DNA of 51,829 nucleotides from Pseudobutyrivibrio sp. ACV-2 (GCF_900107545.1 NZ_FNQZ01000018.1:1-51829); one strand, 5' to 3'; counted from the first letter of the stretch, positions 16,362 to 24,741 are shown. Program-made: numbers and translations. Notes: a model not told the origin generated them from the letters alone.

Positions 16362-19025
16362 ATGAAAGCAATAAATTGTAAAACCGAGTACCGGAATAAC
16401 CCTATAGGAATAGATGCACAGGATTTATATGTTTCATGGCAGTGTCAGGATGGTATTATGCAGAGCGCATACCAAATAGTTGTAAAAAAGGGTAGTGAGA
16501 TAATACTTGATACTGGCAAGGTAGAATCAAAGAAAATGCATGCTATTATTGCACCAGAGCATAGGTCAAGAGATAACATGTCATGGACTATCCGTTTATG
16601 GGATCAGGACGATTGCTCAGGTGAATGGGCAGATGGAGGCACCTTTGAATATGGCCTGCTTAACAGTGATGACTGGTATGCTAAATGGATTGAGCCAAGT
16701 GAGGAAATTGGGTATCAATTTGATATAGGTACTCCAGATTATATGAACTCTATGGCTTTAAAAGCATGGAACGAGAAAAAGCATAAAAAAAATGAAGTGT
16801 TTATTCCTCATAAGCCAGCATCAGTTTTTAGAAAGAAATTCTGCCTGGATTCAATGGAGAAAATAGAGACTGCAAGAGTATATGCCAGCGCTTGTGGACT
16901 CTATGAAATATACATAAATGGACAAAAAATAACTGATTATGTGCTTACACCAGGAACAGCCAATTATAAATTCGAAATACCATATCAAACATATGACGTT
17001 TCAAACTATGTTAAGACTGGAGAAAATGAAATACATATTATCTTAGGTGATGGATGGTATCGTAGTACATCAGGTGTAGATGGTGACAGAAATTTATTTG
17101 GCGAAAAAACGGCAGTATTATGCCAGCTAGAGATTAACGGGAAAGCCATTGTGTCAACTGATAACACATGGCAAGCATCACAAAATGACCCTCTTAGACA
17201 GAATGATATGCAACATGGCGAGGTATATGATGCCAGAATGGAGAACTTGTCAGATGATGAGATGGCTTGGCATGAAGTGAAGGAAGTACCTATTGGGTAT
17301 GAGCTTTTGAAAGCAATGGATACTGTGCCTATACTAAGAATGGAAAGGTTTGATGCAACAATCATTAAAACTCCAAAAGGAGATACTGTTCTTGATTTTG
17401 GTCAAAACCTTGCGGGACAGATTGAGCTTATAATTCCAAATGGAGCGGCAGGAGAAAAAATACGCCTGATTCATGGTGAGACATTAGACCAAAATGGAGA
17501 GTTTACACAGGAAAACTTTCAAGATAGAAAACGTCATAAAGAAGGTGGAACCTACCAGACTATTGATTATACAATGAAAGCTGGGTATAACCATTATCAT
17601 GCAAGCTTTACCATCATGGGATTTCGTTATGTAAAAGTAGAGACAAATGCCGATTTATCAAAAGCAGTATTCTATGCCCATGCGGTGTATTCTCAGATGA
17701 TGGATACTCTTTCATTGACTACATCAAATACAGCGCTAAATCAGTTGGTAAAAAATGCAATGTGGAGTCAGAAAGGAAACTTTTGTGATATTCCAACAGA
17801 CTGCCCAACAAGAGAACGTGCTGGTTGGACTGGCGATGCTGGTATATTTGCATATACAGGACTGCGTTTGATGGAATCAGTTCCTGTATTGAAAAAATGG
17901 TTAAGACAGTGTAGGTATACACAGCTTTCTGATGGAAGAGTAATGAACATTGCACCTCCTAACAATAAACCTGGATTTTTTGCCAAGCTATTGGCTGGAT
18001 CCGTTGCGTGGGGAGACGCTATTATAATTGTGCCTTGGGAAATATATCAATTGACCGGGGATAAGCGTGTTCTCAGTGAAAACTATAGCATGATGTGCAA
18101 CTGGTATTCATTCTTGAAGAAAGAGGCGCGTAAGAAAAAGCTTTTTAACAAGTCTCATTCGAAAAAGAATAGAAATTATGTAATCGAAAAGGGGATGAAT
18201 TATGGCGAGTGGTGTGAGCCAGGCCGAAGCGCAGCTGAAAGCATGAAGGATGGTAACTATGATGTTGCTAATGCCTATTTTGCATATTCCGGAATGCTTA
18301 TGTCAAAGATTGCCAAAATTTTAGATAGACCTGAAGCTGAAGTCAATGAGTTAATTCGCGTGTCTGACAAAGCCAGACAAGGCTATATTGAAGTTTATAC
18401 AGAAAATGGATTGATTACTACAGAACGCCAATGTCAATTAGTACGACCACTGGCTTTTGGGCTTTTACCCGAAGAGGCCGACAAGCTTGCGGCAAAACAG
18501 TTAGCAGTGATGGTAAAAAGAGAAAATGGAAAGCTAAATACAGGATTTCTAACCACACCTGAAATATGCAGGCAGCTGGCGAAAAGAGGATATATAAAAG
18601 AGGCATATCAATTGCTATTGAATCCACAAATGCCAGGATGGTTATATGAGGTAAATCAAGGTGCCACAACCCTTTGGGAAAACTGGGATGGAATTCAGCC
18701 GGGAAAGGAACCAAAAGCATCTCTTAATCACTATTCTTATGGAGCTGTTGTTGGCTGGATTATGGATGGTGTATGTGGAATACACTATTGTGATGGTGAG
18801 CTGGTAATACAACCTGAAATATATATAGGTGATGATGCAAATGGACTTACTTCTGCAAAAGCAACGTATGATTCACCAGCAGGAAAAATAGAAATGGGAT
18901 GGGATTATATTAACGAAAAAGTTCATATTCATCTATTTATTCCTGTAGGACTTGAAGCAAAATTAATCCTTCCAAATGGAACGCAGCAACGGGTTTTAGC
19001 CGGTGAATATAACTATATGTGCTGA
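16362..19025 (+). CDS. Alpha-L-rhamnosidase, GH78
   Basis: An 887-aa GH78 enzyme with the usual domain order: N-terminal beta-sandwich (about 1-140), Bac_rhamnosid_N (KIETARVYASACGLYEIYINGQKI, ~165-290), concanavalin-like domain (VLDFGQNLAGQIEL), the (alpha/alpha)6 catalytic domain with DIPTDCPTRERAGWTGDA (~475-492) and a C-terminal beta domain. The acidic residues of the CPTRxERxGWxGDA region supply catalysis. No signal peptide. It would release rhamnose inside the cell from rutinose-like disaccharides, with the GH1 enzyme cleaving the glucoside. Confidence 0.92.
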   Translation: MKAINCKTEYRNNPIGIDAQDLYVSWQCQDGIMQSAYQIVVKKGSEIILDTGKVESKKMHAIIAPEHRSRDNMSWTIRLWDQDDCSGEWADGGTFEYGLLNSDDWYAKWIEPSEEIGYQFDIGTPDYMNSMALKAWNEKKHKKNEVFIPHKPASVFRKKFCLDSMEKIETARVYASACGLYEIYINGQKITDYVLTPGTANYKFEIPYQTYDVSNYVKTGENEIHIILGDGWYRSTSGVDGDRNLFGEKTAVLCQLEINGKAIVSTDNTWQASQNDPLRQNDMQHGEVYDARMENLSDDEMAWHEVKEVPIGYELLKAMDTVPILRMERFDATIIKTPKGDTVLDFGQNLAGQIELIIPNGAAGEKIRLIHGETLDQNGEFTQENFQDRKRHKEGGTYQTIDYTMKAGYNHYHASFTIMGFRYVKVETNADLSKAVFYAHAVYSQMMDTLSLTTSNTALNQLVKNAMWSQKGNFCDIPTDCPTRERAGWTGDAGIFAYTGLRLMESVPVLKKWLRQCRYTQLSDGRVMNIAPPNNKPGFFAKLLAGSVAWGDAIIIVPWEIYQLTGDKRVLSENYSMMCNWYSFLKKEARKKKLFNKSHSKKNRNYVIEKGMNYGEWCEPGRSAAESMKDGNYDVANAYFAYSGMLMSKIAKILDRPEAEVNELIRVSDKARQGYIEVYTENGLITTERQCQLVRPLAFGLLPEEADKLAAKQLAVMVKRENGKLNTGFLTTPEICRQLAKRGYIKEAYQLLLNPQMPGWLYEVNQGATTLWENWDGIQPGKEPKASLNHYSYGAVVGWIMDGVCGIHYCDGELVIQPEIYIGDDANGLTSAKATYDSPAGKIEMGWDYINEKVHIHLFIPVGLEAKLILPNGTQQRVLAGEYNYMC

Positions 19026-19043
19026 CAAAATATGAATTATCAG

Positions 19044-19072
19044 AGGACTCTCTTTTTGGGAGTCCTTTTTTA
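19044..19072 (+). terminator. Terminator of the rhamnosyl-glucoside operon
   Basis: AGGACTC (19044-19050) pairs with GAGTCCT (19060-19066), followed by a run of T. Confidence 0.88.
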
Positions 19073-19109
19073 GAATATAGATTAGCCCTGTAATAGGGAT
19101 TTACTTTTT

Positions 19110-19161
19110 GTTTTCTTGAACCTTTCAGTCTTTCCTTCCGCCGTATCCCCTTTCCTCAGGA
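19110..19161. repeat. Dispersed repeat, copy B
   Basis: Second copy of the C/T-rich element found at 3085-3137 (shared TGAACCTTTCAG and CCCCTTTCC blocks). It sits just after the operon terminator. Confidence 0.65.
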
Positions 19162-19264
19162 ACTAGGAATGAAGTTATTGGACGTAATTTTAATTAATGT
19201 GGCATTTTAAGATTAGAAAGATTAAAATGGTTGTAATTTATTTCCTAGAGAGGAGAAGTTGTTT

Positions 19265-19501
19265 ATGAGAGTCTTTCAATCAAGTTGGTTTATATTCATA
19301 TGTAAAGTTATTATCTGGGCTTTGGCACTTAAAGGATATGACTTGTTACGGCTAAAAATAAATATATGGCAGTACTTTGACAGCAAACTTTTTTGTCATT
19401 TCATAGAGTTCTGCCTACTGTGCGTTTTTGCAGTTATACTAGATAAATGTTTTAACTGGTTTCAAAGTCATGTTTTATTTAAGAGTTATCAAAACGAATA
19501 G
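19265..19501 (+). CDS. Small membrane protein, 78 aa, unknown
   Basis: Starts at ATG 19265 after GAGAGGAGAAG. Two hydrophobic segments (about residues 6-22 and 48-64) are joined by a basic loop KGYDLLRLKINIW. No family recognised. It stands alone between the dispersed repeat and the gene fragment that follows. Confidence 0.5.
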   Translation: MRVFQSSWFIFICKVIIWALALKGYDLLRLKINIWQYFDSKLFCHFIEFCLLCVFAVILDKCFNWFQSHVLFKSYQNE

Positions 19502-19517
19502 AGGTTAAATTATGTTC

Positions 19518-19536
19518 TACCCTTCTGTGATATAAT
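19518..19536 (+). promoter_or_regulatory. Recurrent promoter-like motif, copy 3
   Basis: TACCCTTCTGTGATATAAT: third copy of the core seen at 10224 and 11209, here with a perfect extended -10 (TGATATAAT). It lies just before the truncated frame that leads into the cysteine hydrolase gene. Confidence 0.55.
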
Positions 19537-19685
19537 ACAAGATTTACTATGAGGCAAATGATTGCGTTATTGCTGAGACGGAGAAGTGCGATGTAGTTAT
19601 AGCCTTTAGTCAGTATGAATATTACTCAATGTCAAACGAGGAAATAGAGAAACGTATTTACGATGGAGTAATGAGGAGTTTATAA
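19536..19685 (+). pseudogene. 3' fragment of an unidentified gene
   Basis: An open frame of 49 codons without a start or ribosome site, ending in TAA at 19683. It contains EKCDVVIAFSQYEYYSMSNEEIEKRIYDG. The look is of a protein C-terminus whose 5' part was lost at the promoter-like motif. Family not recognised. Confidence 0.4.
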
Positions 19686-19690
19686 AAGAA

Positions 19691-20143
19691 ATGGAAATAC
19701 TTCTTGTTATTGATATGCAGCAAAAGTATATGGATAACTATGAGCCAGACCTACTTGATAGAGTGAATGTGCGCATTCATGAAGCTGTGGATGCAGGTAT
19801 GCCAGTAGTCTATGTGCGAAATGTAGGTAAGCTTGAGAACGAAGAAAAGTACGTGTTAGCTGAAGGTCTTGATGTAGTATCGGAGTATGTATTTGCCAAA
19901 AGATGGCCAAGTGCTTTTTTCTCGGAAGAGTTTGTGCAGTTTATAGAACGGATGCAGGTAGATACCATCAATATGGTTGGTGTTGATGGTAGATGCTGTG
20001 TCGCTCGAAGCGCGTTGGATGCAAAGAAGAGAGGCTACGTTGTAAGGCTCTATTTAGATTCTGTTGCTGCTACTAATGATAATTTCTATATAAAAAAGCT
20101 TCCTGAAATGCAGGAAGCTGGGATAGAAATAGTATCTGATTAA
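19691..20143 (+). CDS. Isochorismatase-like cysteine hydrolase
   Basis: A 150-aa protein of the isochorismatase superfamily. The Asp-Lys-Cys triad is Asp8 (LLVIDMQ), Lys70 (AKRWPSAF) and Cys103 (GVDGRCCVARSALDA). Members hydrolyse amides such as nicotinamide or related small molecules. It lies six bases after the gene fragment, with only a weak ribosome site (AAAAGAA). Its stop overlaps the SprT-like pseudogene on the other strand. Confidence 0.8.
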   Translation: MEILLVIDMQQKYMDNYEPDLLDRVNVRIHEAVDAGMPVVYVRNVGKLENEEKYVLAEGLDVVSEYVFAKRWPSAFFSEEFVQFIERMQVDTINMVGVDGRCCVARSALDAKKRGYVVRLYLDSVAATNDNFYIKKLPEMQEAGIEIVSD

Positions 20144-20651
20144 CTGATTGTTTTCTTAGACCAGGCTGCAGCGCCACAGCGTGCACAGCCGTAATATCTA
20201 TAATTTCTAGTAAATTTGCTGTCTCGCTTGCGGTAGATTGTGGCAACACAGTTGCCGCAGGTGAAGACATATTTAATGCTCATTTCAGAGCTATTATAAT
20301 TCTCAACACCCTTTTCAGAGCCTTGAGTGACACGTTTAATATTGTAGCCATAAACTTGATTGACTACTTCAGCGTAGTATTTCCACTTGCCAGTGTGACG
20401 CATACACCCTTTGCAAGTATGAAGCAGCTCATGGATTATGGTCTCTTTGCAAGCTTGCTCTGAAATCCTCTCGTCTTCCAAAAGACGAGAGGCAATTTCA
20501 ATAGAGTAGCTACCGTCTCGATTAAGTTTGCATAGTCCTCAACGGGTCTTTGCCCTTTTATTTATTTCCCAAGAAGAAATGGTTCCAAGCTTTATTCCAA
20601 GGTGCGAACCTCATTTATACATTCTTCCTTAAGGCGTTCAAAGTCTTTCAT
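20140..20651 (-). pseudogene. SprT-like zinc metalloprotease, inactivated
   Basis: The intact part reads HELLHTCKGCMRHTGKW (the HExxH zinc site) and ends in a zinc ribbon (CGNC and CARCG). Reading upstream, ATG at 20651 (after AAAGGA) begins MKDFERLKEECINEVR. A one-base loss near 20597-20600 then shifts the frame into LGIKLGTISSWEINKRAKTR, after which TGA (20539-20541) replaces the Trp expected in the RWGxC motif. Two separate lesions make a true pseudogene likely. SprT-like proteins are DNA-protein-crosslink-type or unknown metalloproteases. Confidence 0.8.
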
Positions 20652-20692
20652 ATCAAGTCCTTTCAATATGGCACATTATAGATATTTTATCT

Positions 20693-20720
20693 TTGAATAA
20701 CAATATGAAACAGTTATAAT
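20693..20720 (+). promoter_or_regulatory. Promoter of the 305-aa lipoprotein gene
   Basis: TTGAAT (20693-20698) and TATAAT (20715-20720) are 16 bases apart, about 50 bases upstream of the start. Confidence 0.65.
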
Positions 20721-20769
20721 TGTCAGTTGATAATGATGCTAGTCAGAAAAAGGAGTTAAATCGATAATA

Positions 20770-21687
20770 ATGATTTTAAAAGTACTACGAAGATTGATAA
20801 TGATAGGTTTAGTTTCATTTTCGTGCTTAAATTGTGCTTGTAGTAATAAACAAGAAGTATCTAATGTCGAAGAGGATGCTAATATATCTGAAAATCTTGA
20901 AAATAGCATTTCAGAAGAATACGAGGCTGAGACTAATGAGTCAAATGATGCTGATAATCAATCTATATGGGATTATGTCTATGGATTAGATATGGCCAGT
21001 CTGTATAAGCAGATTAAATCTGTAGATAATCCAAAAGATTTTGAAGGTTCATGGCAAGCAACAAATTGTCATTCCTCTTTGTCTGGAAGTATTGATATTA
21101 CAAATCAGACTGATGAAGGGTTTCATTATGAGGGATTCTTTTCGTATTATTCCCATTGTGGAGAAGCAATTGGCGAAGCTCATTGGGTGTCAGAGTCTAT
21201 GGCTATTAGTAGTCAAGATGATGTAGAAGATTCCATGGATGATGGATACATGATTTTTTACATGGTTGGAAATTCCTTATATGTAAGAGCGGATACATTC
21301 TTTGGTTCAATGGGAATGAATGTGACACCTAATAACGAATATACTCTTGGAGAACCGGTATATACTAATGCTGATATGGTTAATCGCGCATATACAGAGG
21401 AAGAGTTGCAGCAAATAAAAGATTTATTAGGAAACGACTTATATGATGATTTTTTTATTTTCGGAACTGAAAATGGTGGAGTAAATGTATCAGAAATGAT
21501 GTTAGCAGATGACACCCCATGTAAATACGTGGAATGTTACATGCTTACATGGGGAGAGAGCTATATGGCGGTAATAACTGCTGATGGCCGAATTTATATT
21601 AAAGTATACAAGTATGATAATGAAAAGCTTTATACAAATGATTCAAGTTGGGCGAGTCAGGAGCTTCCAGAAGTAATTGAACAATAG
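20770..21687 (+). CDS. Lipoprotein, unknown function
   Basis: A 305-aa protein with an N-terminal signal and lipobox LNCAC (Cys ~24), then an acidic low-complexity linker (residues ~28-65, rich in E, D, N, S). The globular part has FEGSWQATNCHSSLSGSIDI, which looks like a beta-barrel/lipocalin-type start, and several aromatic strands. Own promoter; AAAGGAG lies rather far (14 bases) from ATG 20770. Likely anchored outside the membrane. Confidence 0.65.
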   Translation: MILKVLRRLIMIGLVSFSCLNCACSNKQEVSNVEEDANISENLENSISEEYEAETNESNDADNQSIWDYVYGLDMASLYKQIKSVDNPKDFEGSWQATNCHSSLSGSIDITNQTDEGFHYEGFFSYYSHCGEAIGEAHWVSESMAISSQDDVEDSMDDGYMIFYMVGNSLYVRADTFFGSMGMNVTPNNEYTLGEPVYTNADMVNRAYTEEELQQIKDLLGNDLYDDFFIFGTENGGVNVSEMMLADDTPCKYVECYMLTWGESYMAVITADGRIYIKVYKYDNEKLYTNDSSWASQELPEVIEQ

Positions 21688-21723
21688 AAGGCTACAGTAC
21701 TTCCAGCAGATTTTTAGCTTGTT

Positions 21724-21752
21724 TTGACAAGTAATTACATAGGTGGTATTAT
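21724..21752 (+). promoter_or_regulatory. Promoter of antisense (antitoxin) RNA 2
   Basis: Consensus TTGACA (21724-21729) and TATTAT (21747-21752) are separated by 17 bases. No ORF follows before the terminator at 21807. Confidence 0.8.
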
Positions 21753-21758
21753 TTGTTT

Positions 21759-21850
21759 TAGAAAGAGCTACCGATAGACGGTGGCCTATAAAGTAATTTG
21801 GTAAGAATAACCGCCTTAGTTTGCAGACCGAGGGCGGTTATTTCTTTTTT
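21759..21850 (+). ncRNA. Predicted antisense antitoxin RNA 2
   Basis: Inferred from the promoter at 21724-21752 and the terminator at 21807-21850, with a length of about 90 nt. Its 5' part can fold GCTACC with GGTGGC around the loop GATAGAC, the same kind of hairpin as in antisense RNA 1. Its 3' part is complementary to the last codons and terminator of toxin 2. Ends are estimates. Confidence 0.65.
21807..21850. terminator. Bidirectional hairpin terminator of toxin/antitoxin locus 2
   Basis: AATAACCGCC (21807-21816 region) pairs with GGCGGTTATT (21833-21842), followed by TCTTTTTT on the plus strand. Confidence 0.8.
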
Positions 21851-21924
21851 GTCACATTATATACTAAGGTTATTAAGCCAATTAAAACTAGAGTGTATGT
21901 GAATAAATCACTATATGTAACCAT
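21838..21924 (-). CDS. Small holin-like toxin 2, 28 aa (Hol_Tox type)
   Basis: The 28-aa peptide starts MVTYSDLFTYTLVLIGL and ends in KKK. It has a single membrane segment (about residues 7-23), and it is an almost textbook 'putative holin-like toxin'. The ribosome site AAGGGGGTG lies seven bases before ATG. Promoter, leader hairpin, terminator and antisense RNA are arranged exactly as at toxin 1, though the peptide sequences differ. Expected to be membrane-active and silenced by the antisense RNA. Confidence 0.85.
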   Translation of the reverse strand: MVTYSDLFTYTLVLIGLITLVYNVTKKK

Positions 21925-22014
21925 TAGCATCACCCCCTTAAATACTCAGAGGGCTAAGACAACACCCTCTGGTGAGGGCCAACCGCCTACCGTTTTATGG
22001 TAGCTCCGCTATCC

Positions 22015-22043
22015 ATTATACTCAAACATTTGTGCGCATTCAA
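22015..22043 (-). promoter_or_regulatory. Toxin 2 mRNA promoter
   Basis: On the minus strand TTGAAT and TATAAT are 17 bases apart. The leader (about 85 nt) begins with a hairpin, CTACC with GGTAG around ATAAAAC, matching the hairpin type of the antisense RNA. Confidence 0.75.
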
Positions 22044-22103
22044 TACTAGGTTAATTGTATGGAAGATATAAATATCTACTATGCATATTTGAACAAGATG
22101 AGT

Positions 22104-22139
22104 CAAATACAGGGGTCACAAATGTGACTATCGTTCAAC
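22104..22139 (+). repeat. 36-bp direct repeat with translation start, copy 1
   Basis: Matches 23846-23881 with one mismatch. It contains the palindrome GTCACA-AA-TGTGAC, an AGGGG ribosome site and GTG ACT ATC GTT CAA, the first codons of the gene at 22124. Confidence 0.85.
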
Positions 22140-22471
22140 ATCAAGTACTTGGCTCATTGTATTTTAACAAAAAGAATAATGAGACATTGGAGGATCTTAT
22201 TCCAGCATTTGAACATATTATGTTTAAGGATTCTTATGATATGATATGGCAGAAGCTCACCGAAGGTGAAAAAGAAATGGTAAAGTGTATTTGCAAGACA
22301 AAGGATGGAAAAATTGATGAAATAAAAGCATTAATGTCCAACCCAGTTTCATATAATGTATTCAGGAACAAGCTTATAAATAAGCATCTTGTAAATGGAA
22401 ATAAAAGAGGATACTTAAAGATAAACCTTCCTAGATTTGAAAGCTTTGTGGAACTTTGGGGGGATGACTAG
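22124..22471 (+). CDS. Short protein with ATPase-tail-like winged helix, 115 aa
   Basis: Starts at GTG 22124 inside the 36-bp repeat (AGGGG seven bases upstream). Residues ~40-110 (MIWQKLTEGEKEMVKCIC, GKIDEIKALMSNPVSYNVFRNKLINKHLV) resemble the C-terminal winged-helix part of AAA-type ATP-binding proteins. The ATPase core is absent, so this is probably a chimeric remnant: a foreign initiation region fused to an ATPase tail. Confidence 0.5.
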   Translation: MTIVQHQVLGSLYFNKKNNETLEDLIPAFEHIMFKDSYDMIWQKLTEGEKEMVKCICKTKDGKIDEIKALMSNPVSYNVFRNKLINKHLVNGNKRGYLKINLPRFESFVELWGDD

Positions 22472-22600
22472 ATAATATAGTGACAATCCTCAGTAAATTC
22501 ACAGATACATGCTAAAATGACTGTGATTATGTAGGAATTGGTATTAACAATCAGTATAAGTGATAGGCTTATTTGAGGCATTCGAAAAGGGGTATTTCCT

Positions 22601-23809
22601 ATGACATCGGTTTCCTTAGAGGCACAGATTATTCCGTTTATTATTTTTATTCTTATAATAAGTTTTTGGTCATTAAGTATCATTTATGCAAAGACAAATG
22701 AAAGTATAGGTAGTAAAAAGGAAGTTAAGGCATTTAAAGGTATGCTTCTTTCATTTATGGTCTATACCCTTGAAGACATACGACTAATCTTTGGAAATGA
22801 CTTTTATTCTATGCTTCCATATCTGTTAGTTTGCCTGATTATATCTATTGGTTTTGCGTCTATGTCATTTGCCTGCTTCTTTTGGTTTCTGCATGTTTAT
22901 GCTAGTCTTCACATCAATAAAACTCATTTTACTAAAAATAAAATAGATATTCTTGGAATATTGATTCATATTCCATTACTTATCGTGGTTTTAATACTGT
23001 TTACCCCACTACATTCTATTGTTTATATTCTTGTGGACGATATGCCTGTTTTCGGATCGGGGTTGATGATAATTCTGGCAATGGATTATATATATTTGAT
23101 AGCAGCAACAGGAATAGCGCTCTATAACTACAAAGAGGCTAAAACAAGCTTTGAAAAACGAAAATATGGTAGTCAGACTATTTTTATCCTGTTTTTTACG
23201 GTAAATGGTATACTGATAGCATTTCTTTTAAATCTCCCAGCTATAGAATTGAGCATGATTCCGGTTGTATTAAAATTGTTTGTGGAGCTGCAGGATTCCC
23301 AAATTTATACAGATGCTCTAACAAAGCTTTATAATCGCAGACGAATGAGGGAATTTATAACTGAAGAAATATCCACCTGTAGTAGAGAGAATCCGCTATC
23401 AGTCATAATGCTAGACTTGGATTATTTTAAAAGTATTAATGATATATTAGGACATGATGAAGGTGATAAGGTGCTCATTGCCTTTTCAAAGGCATTGAGG
23501 AAGGTGATAACTTCGCGGAATGCTGTAGCTGCCAGATGGGGTGGAGATGAATTTGTTGTTGCTGGAAAAGATGAGAACCTTGCCACAAATATTCGTGGAT
23601 TGTTGGAGGCTGAACTTCAAAAGAACAAATCATTGAATTTCATGCCACCCTTTAGTGTTGGAATTTATCAATGCCGAACTAGTGGATTGGAATATGCAGT
23701 GCTTCTTTCAGAAGCTGATGCAGCATTATATGAGGATAAGGAAAAACAGCATAAGTCGTTAAAGGAGTTCGCTGAAAAGCTTAATGAATTAAAGAACGCT
23801 AAAATGTAG
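22601..23809 (+). CDS. Membrane diguanylate cyclase (GGDEF)
   Basis: A 402-aa protein. Residues 1-215 hold about six hydrophobic segments. The C-terminal GGDEF domain (~235-390) is intact: DALTKLYNRRRM, IMLDLDYFKSINDILGHDEGD and the active site RWGGDEFVV. Five residues upstream of GGDEF the RxxD inhibitory site is not present (RNAV). It would make cyclic di-GMP from two GTP at the membrane and is not expected to show I-site feedback. It lies between the two 36-bp repeats. Confidence 0.9.
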   Translation: MTSVSLEAQIIPFIIFILIISFWSLSIIYAKTNESIGSKKEVKAFKGMLLSFMVYTLEDIRLIFGNDFYSMLPYLLVCLIISIGFASMSFACFFWFLHVYASLHINKTHFTKNKIDILGILIHIPLLIVVLILFTPLHSIVYILVDDMPVFGSGLMIILAMDYIYLIAATGIALYNYKEAKTSFEKRKYGSQTIFILFFTVNGILIAFLLNLPAIELSMIPVVLKLFVELQDSQIYTDALTKLYNRRRMREFITEEISTCSRENPLSVIMLDLDYFKSINDILGHDEGDKVLIAFSKALRKVITSRNAVAARWGGDEFVVAGKDENLATNIRGLLEAELQKNKSLNFMPPFSVGIYQCRTSGLEYAVLLSEADAALYEDKEKQHKSLKEFAEKLNELKNAKM

Positions 23810-23845
23810 GGGCGGGATTAAATACATTGGAATAACTATTACTGG

Positions 23846-23881
23846 CAAATACAGGGGTCACAAGTGTGACTATCGTTCAAC
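23846..23881 (+). repeat. 36-bp direct repeat with translation start, copy 2
   Basis: One mismatch to 22104-22139. Here the palindrome is GTCACA-AG-TGTGAC and the GTG at 23866 starts the following gene. Confidence 0.85.
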
Positions 23882-24378
23882 TTAGTGGTCAAGAACTGAA
23901 GAAATCATGCCTGGATGTACTAAATGATCTATGCCATGAATACAATGAACGAATTTCTTTTCTAATATATAATAGCGAAGATTATGGTAATGAAAATTTT
24001 GATCGAGAAGCAGAAAAAATTTACAATAGCAAAAAGTTTTATGCTGCTGTTGTAGCGAGCGATATCAAGACTCTTGGAGAAGATGAGAACTTTACAGAAC
24101 GATTCAGGACTGATATAGCGACCTTATTTAAACGTGAAGAGGATAATTTGTCTCCGAGAGGGAAAGAGTTATTAGAGCTTTTGAGGGAAAAATGCAAAGG
24201 CGTAGGATTTGATATAGGTAAAAGTGAGGTTATTAGTGCTGAGTGGAATAGGTATAGGCGAGGTACTATGAGTGAAGGTGATAAAATAAACATTGGATTT
24301 TCGTTGGAGGACTTTGAAGCTATGGCTGAAGAGGAAGATTGGGATGATCTTGTAGATACATACAGTGGCATCGACTAA
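23866..24378 (+). CDS. Hypothetical protein, 170 aa
   Basis: GTG start with AGGGG seven bases upstream, both inside the 36-bp repeat, so the first six residues (MTIVQ) equal those of the gene at 22124. The protein is soluble and acidic, helical by appearance (LSGQELKKSCLDVLNDLCHEYNERISFLIY), with an acidic tail MAEEEDWDDLVDTYSGID. No family recognised. Confidence 0.55.
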   Translation: MTIVQLSGQELKKSCLDVLNDLCHEYNERISFLIYNSEDYGNENFDREAEKIYNSKKFYAAVVASDIKTLGEDENFTERFRTDIATLFKREEDNLSPRGKELLELLREKCKGVGFDIGKSEVISAEWNRYRRGTMSEGDKINIGFSLEDFEAMAEEEDWDDLVDTYSGID

Positions 24379-24741
24379 TTGTAAGATCCTTGCTATTGTA
24401 TGTTGTTTTCTCGTACTTATGATGTGAATTCATAAGTAATTTTAAGCCATCAAGAAGATGGATTTTTTCTTATTATCATCGCTTATGATGTTCAAACTTA
24501 TCGATTGATAAATTGTTGCCGACGGCTTAAAAGCAGTATTACACAGATCGCAAAAATCAGTCTGTTTATTCTTTTTATAGTACGGTTTTAGTAAAAGAAT
24601 AGTAGTTCGATTCGTAGTAAAGATTCTTGCAGTTACAGATATTGTTGGGGTGGGACATCTTGTTTCTACCATTTCTGGAAATATACCTTTAATGTTTGCT
24701 GTAAATATGAATTATGGTTAATTGTGAAATGAGTTAAATGT
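24379..24741. other. Intergenic stretch before the glycoconjugate cluster
   Basis: These 363 bases hold a perfect inverted repeat, ACTTATGA (24415-24422) with TCATAAGT (24430-24437), and a terminator CCATC-AAGAA-GATGG followed by ATTTTTTC (24447-24469). A minus-strand open frame (24442-24672) with CDLC looks like coincidence or decay. No clear promoter for the next gene was found. Confidence 0.5.

Noticed and set aside
24442-24672. Minus-strand open frame of 76 codons with CDLC
   Set aside because: No ribosome site or promoter, it spans the terminator of the previous gene, and no family is recognisable.
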